Under the pieces are notes generated by a model. That model worked only from the letters and a program-made list of their open reading frames with translations, did no database searches and had not been told where the DNA came from. This document shows, one piece after another, positions 27,548-36,042 of a stretch of 64,000 bases of DNA. Position numbers and translations under genes: made by a program. The stretch lies in assembly GCA_011959105.1 (NCBI GenBank), contig BLLU01000133.1:1-64000 (forward strand), in the 5' to 3' direction. The number at the start of each line of letters is the position of its first letter. Position 1 is the first letter of the stretch. The DNA is from Lachnospiraceae bacterium (GTDB taxonomy: Bacteria; Bacillota; Clostridia; Lachnospirales; Lachnospiraceae).

Positions 27548-27940
27548 CTACTTCTTCTGTTTTTTAAGATCGGCCAGCAGCTTCTCCAGATCTTTGATGT
27601 CCTTCTCCTTCTTAGACTCGTCATCATTCAGCTTAAACATGCCCGCTACGGCGGTCTGCATGCTGATGATGGAACGGAAACTCTTGTAGTCCTGCAGGAA
27701 TTTCTCCGTGAGGACATCTTTGGACTTTGCGGTAGGGCCGAAAGTTCTGCTCAGCACATTGCCGCTGTGGGTTACACCCTGAACTTCTACCAGTTCATTG
27801 GCCAGCAATTTGCGGAGTACAGCCTGCACCGTGCTCTGGGTCAATTCTGCACCGGAATTTACAATCTCAGTGGAGGTCAGCGCACGCTCAGACTCGTGAA
27901 GGATTTTTAATACTTCAAGTTCTCTTGGATTAAGTTTCAT
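27548..27940 (-). CDS. BlaI/MecI/CopY family transcriptional repressor
   Basis: A 130-residue winged-helix repressor. LNPRELEVLKILHESERALTS is the first helix block, ELTQSTVQAVLRKLLANELV the recognition region, and VTHSGNVLSRTFGPTAKSKD the wing and cleavage-prone linker. The C-terminus is Lys-rich. It is the first gene of a minus-strand unit with the M56 protease and the secreted peptide. It should repress its own operon until the protease is activated. I did not find a canonical TACA/TGTA operator in the 223-bp spacer toward manC. The location inside the glycan locus raises the possibility that manC is also controlled. Confidence 0.9.
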   Translation of the reverse strand: MKLNPRELEVLKILHESERALTSTEIVNSGAELTQSTVQAVLRKLLANELVEVQGVTHSGNVLSRTFGPTAKSKDVLTEKFLQDYKSFRSIISMQTAVAGMFKLNDDESKKEKDIKDLEKLLADLKKQKK

Positions 27941-28086
27941 AAAATATATCTCCTTTCATGGCGTCTCAAATCAATACTATTATAATTCAATACGCAAAAA
28001 TGTGCAAGATGTGACAACAATTTTTTTGAAAAAAATTTTCTTTCTGTAAAATGTATCAAAATTGCAATAATATTTCGTGTTGAGTC

Positions 28087-28115
28087 TTGCCAGCGGGTGA
28101 CATCTGTGCTATGGT
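28087..28115 (+). promoter_or_regulatory. sigma-A promoter of manC
   Basis: TTGCCA (28087-28092), 17-nt spacer, TATGGT (28110-28115), about 50 nt before the manC start. Confidence 0.5.
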
Positions 28116-28163
28116 TTGAATAATCCGGCCAAAAGGCGGGAAAGAAAGGTATTTCATTAATTT

Positions 28164-29495
28164 ATGGAAAATATAAATATTGTTCTACTATCAGGCGGCA
28201 GCGGCAAAAGGCTGTGGCCGCTTTCCAATGATATACGCTCTAAGCAGTTTATCCGGATGTTCCGCAATGAGGATGGGGAGATGGAATCCATGCTGATGCG
28301 GGTGTATCGCCAGATCCACCAGGTTATGCCTCAGGCCACAGTAACCATAGCCACCAGCCGTAAGCAGGTCAGCTCCATCCGCAACCAGCTCGGGGATCAG
28401 GTGCATATCTGCGTGGAACCAGAGAGACGGGACACTTTTCCGGCAATTTGTCTGGCGGCGGCCTATCTGCGGGATGTTCGAAAGCTGGGCGGGGAGCAGC
28501 CGGTGGTAGTGTGCCCGGTAGATCCATATGTAGAGGAGAGCTATTTTGAGGCAGTGAAGGAATTGGCGCAGATGGCATCCGAGGGGGAGAGCCGTTTATC
28601 CCTGATGGGGATAGAGCCCACCTACCCCAGCGAAAAGTATGGCTATATCCTGCCCCGGGACGGGGAAAGGGTCAGTGAAGTCAGGGGCTTTCGGGAGAAG
28701 CCTGACGAGGAGACCGCCCGGGAATATATTCGGCAGGGCTCCTTGTGGAATGGCGGTATCTTTGCCTTCCGGTTGGGATACCTGTTGGAGAGGGCCCATC
28801 AGCTTCTGGATTTTGCGGATTACCAGGATTTGTATGACAGGTACGGAGAGCAGAAAAAAATCAGTTTTGACTATGCGGTGGTGGAAAAGGAGAAGGATAT
28901 CAAAGTTCTGCGTTACCAGGGGCAGTGGAAAGATCTGGGCAGCTGGAATACTTTTACTGAGGGGATGGCGGCCCAAAGCATCGGCAAGGTAACTATGGAT
29001 CACACCTGCAACAATACCCATGTGATTAATGAATTAAATATCCCGATCCTGTGTATGGGGTGCCGGGATTTGGTTGTGGCGGCCAGCGCCGATGGTATAT
29101 TGGTATCGGACAAGGAACAAAGTTCATATATGAAGCCTTTTGTTGAGGAGATCCAACAGCAGGTCATGTATGCGGAAAAATCATGGGGGAGTTTTACAGT
29201 GCTGGATGTGCAGGAAGAAAGCATGACTATTAAAGTGCTTCTGCGGCAGGGCAATCGGCTGCACTATCACAGCCACGAGCATCGGGACGAGGTGTGGACG
29301 GTGGCCAACGGACAGGGCCGTGTGGTGTTGGATGGCGTGGAACGACAGGTAGGTTCCGGGGATGTGATCCGCATGCCGGCAGGCTGTAAACATACAATCA
29401 TTGCAGATACAAGTCTTCAGGTAATAGAGGTGCAGCTGGGGAGGGAAATTTCGGTGGAGGATAAGCAAAAGTGGAAGCTGACAGGTATTTCCTGA
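28164..29495 (+). CDS. manC: mannose-1-phosphate guanylyltransferase / mannose-6-phosphate isomerase (bifunctional type)
   Basis: A 443-residue enzyme making GDP-mannose from mannose 1-phosphate and GTP. The N-terminal nucleotidyltransferase domain opens with LLSGGSGKRLWPLSND, the signature of GDP-mannose pyrophosphorylases, and includes EPERRDTFPAICLAAAYL and FREKPDEETA. The C-terminal cupin (about residues 345-435; HYHSHEHRDEVWTV, then GDVIRMPAGCKHTI) corresponds to the isomerase domain of type II enzymes, here somewhat short. Its product is the substrate of Gmd at 24979, from which it is separated by the antisense BlaI operon. A phosphomannomutase is not present in the window. Confidence 0.93.
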   Translation: MENINIVLLSGGSGKRLWPLSNDIRSKQFIRMFRNEDGEMESMLMRVYRQIHQVMPQATVTIATSRKQVSSIRNQLGDQVHICVEPERRDTFPAICLAAAYLRDVRKLGGEQPVVVCPVDPYVEESYFEAVKELAQMASEGESRLSLMGIEPTYPSEKYGYILPRDGERVSEVRGFREKPDEETAREYIRQGSLWNGGIFAFRLGYLLERAHQLLDFADYQDLYDRYGEQKKISFDYAVVEKEKDIKVLRYQGQWKDLGSWNTFTEGMAAQSIGKVTMDHTCNNTHVINELNIPILCMGCRDLVVAASADGILVSDKEQSSYMKPFVEEIQQQVMYAEKSWGSFTVLDVQEESMTIKVLLRQGNRLHYHSHEHRDEVWTVANGQGRVVLDGVERQVGSGDVIRMPAGCKHTIIADTSLQVIEVQLGREISVEDKQKWKLTGIS

Positions 29496-29542
29496 GCTGA
29501 AAAGGGAAAACTGGAAATGAGTGATCTGGAGGTGACTGTATA

Positions 29543-31231
29543 ATGGGCATCCTTGGACGATGGAAGAGATGGCTGTACACACTGTGTTTTGCGGCCCTGA
29601 GTGTGCTGGATTTTGTACGTAATACCCAGAACGGGGACGTGTGGGGCGTGGCGGTGAATCTCACAGGCCTGGTCATGCTGGTGGTTATTGCCTCCGCCTG
29701 GCCGCTGAAAAGGCTGCTGACCGTGGGAAACGGAGTTTGGACTCTGGCCTGTATCGCCCTGGCCGTCTATGCCCGCGTCAGCATCCTGCCCACAGGCATG
29801 GATGTGTTTCATGGGATGTATGTGTGGACTTTCGTGTCGGCAGTGGCCAATGCCTGGTGGATCGGCATATTTCTGAAAGATCTGGTGAAAAAAATATGGG
29901 TGGAGAAATCTCTGGCGTTCAGGCCAGGCAGGCTGGGAGGCGTATGGATTCTGCTGACCGTGCTGATGGTCTGTTCCCTCAGCCAGAGAATATGGCCCCT
30001 CTGGTTTCTGGCCATGTTCGGGATTTTCTACCTGACTCCTTATACGGAGGAGGAGAGCCGGGCCCTGGCCGACGGGCTGATTGACGGTACCATACTGGGA
30101 TTTTTCGGGCTGCAGATTTTTGCTTACGGATTCCGGCCATATGATGTAATAAGGTATGTGGGGGCTTACACCAATTGTAATATGGCGGCGCTGCATTACC
30201 TCACGGTGTATGCCGCCGTTTTGCTGAAACTTCATATGCTGCAGAAGAGAAGTGCCTCCGGGTGGCGGAAGCTGCTTTACCTGGTGGGCGCCTGCGGCAT
30301 GCTGGGCTTTCTGTTTATGACCATGGGCAGGACTTCCTGGGGCATTGCCGTCCTGCTGACAGTGGTCTATGGTTTCCTGGTGATGCGGCGCAGCTGGGGA
30401 CTGCGGTGGCGGCAGATTCTTGTCAGGGGAGCGGCGCTGACCCTGGGAACGGTGCTGCTGTTCCCGGCGGTGTTTGGAACGGTACGCTGGCTGCCCACCA
30501 TACTGCATCACCCGATTTGGTTTCTGGACGAGTACAGCCCCAATAAGGTGCACTCCTTTGACCCTGCCGATTCCTGGAAGTATACGGAGATGGATGAATT
30601 TCTGGAGGCGGCGCTGGGCAGGATCTGGGGGACCTTCCGCACGGGCAGTGTTCAGAATCCGCTGGTACTGACGGCGGAAGCGGCGCAGCCTCAAATAGAA
30701 CTGGTCCCGGCGGAACGATCCGGGGAGAGGCAGGCCCCGGAGCCCTCGATGGAGCCGAAAGAAAACAAAACTGAAGAACACGAACCGGAAGATAACAAAT
30801 CGGAAGAAAATGAATCGGAAGAAATTGAACTGGTGGGAAATATGGATACCGCACTGGGAGCCCGGCTCAGCATCTACAGGGCCTATTTTCGGGATCTGAA
30901 TCTTCTGGGCCACGGCCCTGCGGAGGGAATGTACCAATTTAAGGACTGGGACTATCATGCATGGCATGCCCAGAACCTGTGGCTGGAAGTGGCTTACCGT
31001 TACGGCATCCCTGCGGGAATCCTCTTTGCTGCGGTGACGGTCTGGCTGCTGGTCAGCCATACCCGCCGCCTGAAGCTGTGTCCGGACTCCGTCAGAGCGG
31101 TCATTCCCCTGCTGATGTGCCTGGTTTTTTTCGGATACGGGACCATGGAGTGCGTCTGGAATACGGGACAGTATATTCTGGTTCTGTTTTTCCTCGTCCA
31201 GCATCCCCTGTTCTACCGGGAAAGAAAATAG
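29543..31231 (+). CDS. O-antigen ligase/polymerase-like membrane protein
   Basis: A 562-residue membrane protein with about ten to twelve hydrophobic segments and the layout of the Wzy/WaaL (PF04932) superfamily. Such proteins polymerise or ligate lipid-linked glycans on the outer face of the membrane. TMGRTSWGIAVLLTVV matches the family core. A long extracellular loop (about residues 315-460) ends with GHGPAEGMYQF and HAWHAQNLWLEVAYRYG, which contains the catalytic-type His and the following conserved segment. Inside the loop, residues 407-431 are a Glu-rich 5-residue repeat. In this Gram-positive context, attachment of a glycan to a wall polymer or protein is plausible; the acceptor is unknown. 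Confidence 0.8.
   Translation: MGILGRWKRWLYTLCFAALSVLDFVRNTQNGDVWGVAVNLTGLVMLVVIASAWPLKRLLTVGNGVWTLACIALAVYARVSILPTGMDVFHGMYVWTFVSAVANAWWIGIFLKDLVKKIWVEKSLAFRPGRLGGVWILLTVLMVCSLSQRIWPLWFLAMFGIFYLTPYTEEESRALADGLIDGTILGFFGLQIFAYGFRPYDVIRYVGAYTNCNMAALHYLTVYAAVLLKLHMLQKRSASGWRKLLYLVGACGMLGFLFMTMGRTSWGIAVLLTVVYGFLVMRRSWGLRWRQILVRGAALTLGTVLLFPAVFGTVRWLPTILHHPIWFLDEYSPNKVHSFDPADSWKYTEMDEFLEAALGRIWGTFRTGSVQNPLVLTAEAAQPQIELVPAERSGERQAPEPSMEPKENKTEEHEPEDNKSEENESEEIELVGNMDTALGARLSIYRAYFRDLNLLGHGPAEGMYQFKDWDYHAWHAQNLWLEVAYRYGIPAGILFAAVTVWLLVSHTRRLKLCPDSVRAVIPLLMCLVFFGYGTMECVWNTGQYILVLFFLVQHPLFYRERK
30761..30835 (+). repeat. 15-bp tandem repeat in the ligase-like gene
   Basis: Five 15-bp units at 30761, 30776, 30791, 30806 and 30821 encode ENKTE, EHEPE, DNKSE, ENESE and EIELV. 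Units one to four end in GAA and share most positions. The repeat is in frame and lies in the predicted outer loop. Confidence 0.75.
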
Positions 31232-31242
31232 CAGGCGGAAAA

Positions 31243-31271
31243 TTGCATTTTGGGAATGATTGTGTTATAAT
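31243..31271 (+). promoter_or_regulatory. sigma-A promoter of pseB
   Basis: TTGCAT (31243-31248), 17-nt spacer, TATAAT (31266-31271), about 60 nt before the pseB start. Confidence 0.65.
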
Positions 31272-31332
31272 TTGGAAAGTATTGGAGCATTTGAGATTTG
31301 CATGACAAATATATTATATTAAGGAGAAAAGT

Positions 31333-32328
31333 ATGCTGAATAATAAATCCATTCTGATCACGGGCGGAACCGGCAGCTTTGGCAAAGCCTTCACCAGCTA
31401 TGTTCTGGAACATTACAACCCCAGAAAGATTATCATTTACTCCCGGGATGAATTCAAACAGTTTATTATGCAGAACGAGTTCAGGGAGCATGCCTCAAAA
31501 CTGCGTTTCTTCATCGGGGATGTGCGGGACAGGGAGCGCCTGGCCAGGGCTTTTGAGGGTGTGGATTATGTGATCCACGCGGCGGCGCTGAAACAGGTCC
31601 CCACCTGCGAGTATAATCCCGCCGAGGCCATCAAGACCAATATAAACGGCGCCCAGAACGTGATTGACGCGGCCCTGGACGCAGGGGTGAAGAAGGTGGT
31701 GGCGCTGTCCACGGACAAGGCGGTGAATCCCGTGAATCTGTACGGCGGCACCAAACTGGTGTCGGACAAGCTGTTCATCGCCGCAAATGCTTACGCCGGG
31801 GCCAAAGATATATGCTTCTCCATTGTGCGCTACGGCAATGTGGCGGGCAGCCGGGGATCCGTGATTCCCTTTTTCCACAATCTTATTAAGAACGGCGGCA
31901 CGGAACTGCCCATTACGGACTACCGCATGACCCGCTTCTGGATCAGCCTGCGCCAGGGTGTGGAATTGGTGATCAAAGCCCTGGAGGAGGCTAAGGGCGG
32001 CGAAACTTTTATCTCCAAGATTCCCTCTTTCAAAGTAACGGATCTGGCCCAGGCCATGCTGCCCGGCTGCGCCATGCCGGAGGTGGGCATCCGGGAAGGG
32101 GAGAAGCTGCATGAGATCATGGTGCCGGTGGAGGATTCCCCCCGCACCTATGAATATGACAAGCATTTTATCGTCTATCCCCAAATGGTGTGGAGCGACA
32201 GACAGAAGGCGCAGCCCACGGGCAGAAAGGTGGAGGAGGGCTTCTCCTACAGCTCCGGCAATAATACCCAGTGGCTGAGTGTGGAGGAAATCCGGGAACT
32301 GCTGAAAACGGTGGAACTGGAAAAATAG
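31333..32328 (+). CDS. pseB: UDP-N-acetylglucosamine 4,6-dehydratase (inverting), pseudaminic acid step 1
   Basis: Short-chain dehydrogenase/reductase of 331 residues that converts UDP-GlcNAc to UDP-2-acetamido-2,6-dideoxy-beta-L-arabino-hexos-4-ulose. ILITGGTGSFGKAFTSYVLE is the nucleotide-binding loop. YVIHAAALKQVPTCEYNP, then STDKAVNPVNLYGGTKLVSD (catalytic Asp-Lys and Tyr-x-x-x-Lys) and YGNVAGSRGSVIPFF are hallmarks of the PseB/FlaA1 group. AAGGAG precedes the ATG. Its product is the substrate of PseC, encoded 15 kb away on the other strand. The presence of PseG and a PseI-type synthase points to pseudaminic rather than legionaminic acid. Confidence 0.92.
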   Translation: MLNNKSILITGGTGSFGKAFTSYVLEHYNPRKIIIYSRDEFKQFIMQNEFREHASKLRFFIGDVRDRERLARAFEGVDYVIHAAALKQVPTCEYNPAEAIKTNINGAQNVIDAALDAGVKKVVALSTDKAVNPVNLYGGTKLVSDKLFIAANAYAGAKDICFSIVRYGNVAGSRGSVIPFFHNLIKNGGTELPITDYRMTRFWISLRQGVELVIKALEEAKGGETFISKIPSFKVTDLAQAMLPGCAMPEVGIREGEKLHEIMVPVEDSPRTYEYDKHFIVYPQMVWSDRQKAQPTGRKVEEGFSYSSGNNTQWLSVEEIRELLKTVELEK

Positions 32329-32339
32329 AAAAGGCAAAG

Positions 32340-32376
32340 GAGCTGTTTCACGGTTGCTGCCGGAGCGGCTCTTTTT
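32340..32376 (+). terminator. weak terminator or attenuator after pseB
   Basis: GAGCTG (32340-32345) can pair with CGGCTC (32366-32371), including one G-U, across a 20-nt loop and is followed by TTTTTGC. It may lower transcription into the membrane-protein series. Confidence 0.35.
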
Positions 32377-32396
32377 GCAATCAGGGATTTACATTT

Positions 32397-34244
32397 ATGG
32401 AAAAAATAAGTCAGAACCTGAAAAAAAACCTGTGTTGGATCTATCCCCTGATCCTGCTGCTCTATCCGCTGCGGCATATCCGAGTGGGAGTGGAATGGTG
32501 GGATACGGGATATAATTACGGCAATTTCACCTATATGGATCGGATGGATCCCATGTGGCTGCTGAGCACTTATCTGGGCAATGCCCTGGGGCGTCTGTTT
32601 ACGCTGCTGCCCGGCGGCAGCACGATGCTGGGGCTGAATGTCTACACCGGACTGGTGGTGAGTCTGCTGGCGCTGGGGGGATATTTCTTTTTTATCCGCA
32701 AAGCGGGACTGCCCAGGACAGTGGTATTCTGGGGAGAATTGCTGGCTGTCAGCTTCTGCTGGTGTCCCACGGCGCTGCTATATAATTATCTGACCTATCT
32801 GTTGATGGGGGCGGGGGTGGTACTGCTGTATCAGGCCCTGTCCGGTGACTCTGCAAAGCCGTGCAGGTATTTTGTGGCCGCAGGGGTCTGCCTGGGGCTG
32901 AATGTGCTGGTCCGCTTTCCTAATCTGGCGGAGATGGGGCTGATCCTGGCGGTGTGGGCCATGGCTCTGATCCGCCGCCAGAAACCGGGACGGACCATGC
33001 TCCAGACCCTGCAGTGCCTGGCGGGATATCTGCTGGGTCTGGGAGGGGGCCTTGCCGGGATCATGCTGCGTTATGGCCCCAGCACCTATATACAGGGAAT
33101 TGGCCGGCTGCTGTCCATGCCCTCGGAGGCATCGGAATACACGGTTTACTCCATGGTCATGCAGCAGTTCCGCAATTATCTGCAGAACTGTATCTGGCTG
33201 GGGTATCTGGCTCTTTTTATGGCGGCGGGGCTTGTGGTGTACGCGGTGCTGCCCCGGCAGCTGAAATGGATAAAAAACACAGGCTATGTGGCCTGTGTGT
33301 TCTGCGGCTTCTATTATCTGATGACCCGTAAAAATATGTTCAATCTGAAATACAGTACCAAACTCAGCGCCTTCCAGTGGGGAGCCTTTCTGCTGACCGC
33401 CACCCTGGCGGTGGGATTGGTTACGATCCTGCGCAAAAAGAGCAGGGAAAAAGAGAAGCTGCTGTGCGGGCTGGGGATCCTGGTGATCCTGATCACCCCC
33501 CTGGGCAGCAACAACCATCTGTACTCCGCCATCAATAATCTGTTTCTGGTGGCCCCCTTCACCCTGTGGATGCTGCTGCGGTTTATCAAATGGATACCGG
33601 GCTGCCTGGCAGGGGAAAGAGCAGGAAAAGGTGGGGAACGGCGGAAATGGCAGTTCAGCCTGTTTCCCGTCAGGGCCATGTTGGTCTGCATCCTGCTGGG
33701 AATCACAGTGCAGGGTCTCTTGTTTGGTGCAGGCTATGTGTTCTCCGAGAGCGACGGAGGGGAAAATCTGCACAGCCCCATTGCCCATAACCGGGTGCTT
33801 CAGGGCATGCTCACTTCCCCGGACCGGGCGGAAGCCATCGGCACCCTGTCCGCCTATGTAAAGCAGCAGGGCCTGGAGGGACAGAAGATCATCCTGTACG
33901 GCAATATCCCCTCCCTGTCCTACTATTTGCAGATGCCCTTCGCCATCACGGCCTGGCCCGATCTGCCTTCCTATAATTATGCGGTGATGGAAGAAGATCT
34001 GGAGCGGTTGTCGGAGGAGATCGCCGCCGGGCGGGAACCCGGGCCGGTAGTATTGCTGGAAAAGCGTCAGGGCAGCTACCTGACGGGAGGAACCGAAGCC
34101 CTGGAAGCCCTGGGCCTCAGCGATCAACAGATTGCGGGGATAGCGGGAGACCGAAAGCTGCGGCTGCTGGCCGGATGGATGGAGGAACTGGGATATCGGC
34201 CCTGCTTCGAGAATGAAAAGTTCCTGCTGTATCTGGCGCAGTAG
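32397..34244 (+). CDS. polytopic membrane protein, GT-C glycosyltransferase-like
   Basis: A 615-residue protein with about ten to twelve membrane segments (residues 11-430) and a soluble C-terminal domain of about 160 residues. The first outer loop contains VEWWDTGYNYGNF, an acidic motif in the place where GT-C enzymes that use polyprenyl-phosphate sugars carry theirs. It probably transfers a sugar from a lipid carrier on the outer face of the membrane. I start at ATG 32397, with AGGGA upstream; the frame is open earlier, but that part overlaps pseB in another frame. It is the first of five large membrane proteins in a row. Exact family and sugar are unknown. Confidence 0.7.
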   Translation: MEKISQNLKKNLCWIYPLILLLYPLRHIRVGVEWWDTGYNYGNFTYMDRMDPMWLLSTYLGNALGRLFTLLPGGSTMLGLNVYTGLVVSLLALGGYFFFIRKAGLPRTVVFWGELLAVSFCWCPTALLYNYLTYLLMGAGVVLLYQALSGDSAKPCRYFVAAGVCLGLNVLVRFPNLAEMGLILAVWAMALIRRQKPGRTMLQTLQCLAGYLLGLGGGLAGIMLRYGPSTYIQGIGRLLSMPSEASEYTVYSMVMQQFRNYLQNCIWLGYLALFMAAGLVVYAVLPRQLKWIKNTGYVACVFCGFYYLMTRKNMFNLKYSTKLSAFQWGAFLLTATLAVGLVTILRKKSREKEKLLCGLGILVILITPLGSNNHLYSAINNLFLVAPFTLWMLLRFIKWIPGCLAGERAGKGGERRKWQFSLFPVRAMLVCILLGITVQGLLFGAGYVFSESDGGENLHSPIAHNRVLQGMLTSPDRAEAIGTLSAYVKQQGLEGQKIILYGNIPSLSYYLQMPFAITAWPDLPSYNYAVMEEDLERLSEEIAAGREPGPVVLLEKRQGSYLTGGTEALEALGLSDQQIAGIAGDRKLRLLAGWMEELGYRPCFENEKFLLYLAQ

Positions 34245-34262
34245 GAGCCTGGGAGAGAAAAG

Positions 34263-35993
34263 ATGGGACATAAGGATGGAAGAGAAAATAAAGCAAGCAA
34301 TGGAGAACGTCGATGGGAGGCGCTGGCCTGGGGGCTGTTGGGGGCAGTATTGGTTTTGCTGCTGGCCATGAATCTGCTCTGGGGAGACCACTGGATTGAC
34401 TCCGATATGGCGGCGGAGATGATCTTTTCCCGGCTGCTGGCACAGGAGGGGAAGTGGATCGCCACCGAGAACTGGTATTATTCCACGGAATTCCGGGTAC
34501 TGTATACCCAGCTGGTCATGGTACCATTGTTCCATGTGCTGGGGGACTGGCATATGATCCGGACGATTACCAATCTGGTCACATATCTGTTGCTTTTGGG
34601 GGCTTATTTCTATTGCATGAAACCTCTGAAAATACGAAAGAGTACAGTGATTTTCACCTCTGTGATCCTGCTGCTGCCCTTTTCGGAGACTTTTCTGACT
34701 CATATGCAGATGGGGAATACTTATATGTGGCATGTGCTCCTGATCCTGCTGGCTTTCGGCATGTTCCTGCGTCTCAGCCAGCCCCGGGAGGGAGGCGCAT
34801 GGAGACGGGGACTCACATGGGGGCTGTATATGGCTCTCAGTGTGGTCTGCGGCCTGTCCGGAGTGCGTTATCTGCTGGCCCTGCAGGTGCCGCTGTGTAT
34901 CACGGCGGGGATTTATATTTTAAAAAGCGGTGAGTTTGCACTGATGAGAAAGGAGTTTGACGCTTCCTGTGCCTGGCGGCAGATCCGCGGGGTGCTCTCC
35001 CAAGAGCGTCTCTCCTATCTGCTTTGCAGCCTGCTGGGATTGTTGTGCGCCGGTGTGGGCTATGTGGTCAATGTGGCGGTGCTGGGTCATAAGTTCCAGT
35101 TTCAAATGTATGATGTCACCAATTTTATCAAAGTCTTCCAGGGGGTGTTGCTGGAGAGAACCCAGGACACAGCGGGCAATCTGCTGCAGTTGTTCGGGTA
35201 TATTGAGGAAAAGGGTTTCTTGTCCGTGAGGGGACTGATCTCCCTGGTGGCTTTTGGCTTCCTGGGGGGGATCCTGTTCCTGACCGTGCGCTGCGCCAGG
35301 CTGCTGGCGGGGGAGCAGGGAGAGTCCGGACCTGTGGGGACGGAATCCGGCCGGGAACGCGGCTGCTTCCGGCTGTGTCACAGCCGCTTCATCCTGTGGT
35401 TCTTTGTGACGGCCTTTGTGCTGAACACATTTGTGTTTCTGTTCACCACCAGCACCATAGTGGCCAGATACTATATCACCGTATTTTTGTTCGTGCTGCC
35501 ATTGCTGTGTATTTACTTTACTTATGAGGAGCTGCCTCTGGATCGGCTGCTGCTGACCCTGCTGCTGTGCGGGGCGCTGGGGCTGACCACCGCCAAATGC
35601 GTGTATTCTTTTGCGGATAAGGATAAGAACCAGGACAGAAGGCCCGTTGCCGCTTTCCTGGAAGAGCAGGGATATACCTTCGGGTATGCCAGTTACTGGA
35701 ACGGCAATATCCTGACGGAGTTGACAGACGGCAAGGTGGAGGTGGCCAACATCCATGAGATTGACCGGATGGATCCGTTTACCTGGTCCAGCCCTGTGAA
35801 ATACTACCGGGAGGGCTATCACCAAGGAAAAACCTTTCTTCTTTTGACGGACCGGGAGGCGGAAGAATATGCCCGGGTTCCCGCAGTGGCGGCCGGCCGG
35901 GTGGTCTATGAGGAACAGGGCTATGTGGTGCTGCATTATGACTCCACGGAAGAGGTTCTGTCCTTTGGTACGGACATATCGGATACCGAATGA
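34263..35993 (+). CDS. polytopic membrane protein, GT-C glycosyltransferase-like
   Basis: A 576-residue protein with a short basic N-terminus, about eleven membrane segments and an outer C-terminal domain of about 120 residues (GYTFGYASYWNGNIL onward). The first outer loop holds HWIDSDMAAEMIFSRLL, with a D-x-D of the type found in GT-C enzymes. It follows the previous gene by 18 bp and precedes the next by 49 bp, in one operon. A G7 run at 35264-35270 lies in codons for Gly-Gly within the membrane region. A role in adding a side-chain sugar outside the membrane is inferred from fold and location only. Confidence 0.7.
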   Translation: MGHKDGRENKASNGERRWEALAWGLLGAVLVLLLAMNLLWGDHWIDSDMAAEMIFSRLLAQEGKWIATENWYYSTEFRVLYTQLVMVPLFHVLGDWHMIRTITNLVTYLLLLGAYFYCMKPLKIRKSTVIFTSVILLLPFSETFLTHMQMGNTYMWHVLLILLAFGMFLRLSQPREGGAWRRGLTWGLYMALSVVCGLSGVRYLLALQVPLCITAGIYILKSGEFALMRKEFDASCAWRQIRGVLSQERLSYLLCSLLGLLCAGVGYVVNVAVLGHKFQFQMYDVTNFIKVFQGVLLERTQDTAGNLLQLFGYIEEKGFLSVRGLISLVAFGFLGGILFLTVRCARLLAGEQGESGPVGTESGRERGCFRLCHSRFILWFFVTAFVLNTFVFLFTTSTIVARYYITVFLFVLPLLCIYFTYEELPLDRLLLTLLLCGALGLTTAKCVYSFADKDKNQDRRPVAAFLEEQGYTFGYASYWNGNILTELTDGKVEVANIHEIDRMDPFTWSSPVKYYREGYHQGKTFLLLTDREAEEYARVPAVAAGRVVYEEQGYVVLHYDSTEEVLSFGTDISDTE

Positions 35994-36042
35994 TATTTAA
36001 ATCAATTTGGATGCCCGGTAAGGCGGGCGGACGGGAGCAGAT

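Noticed and set aside
27941-28163. Canonical BlaI operator before the BlaI-type gene or manC
   Set aside because: No clear TACA/TGTA dyad in the spacer; the A/T runs there are not enough to call a site.
29417-31204. 595-codon frame antisense to the ligase-like gene
   Set aside because: Shadow of the plus-strand gene; low-complexity Gln/His-rich translation and no start signal.
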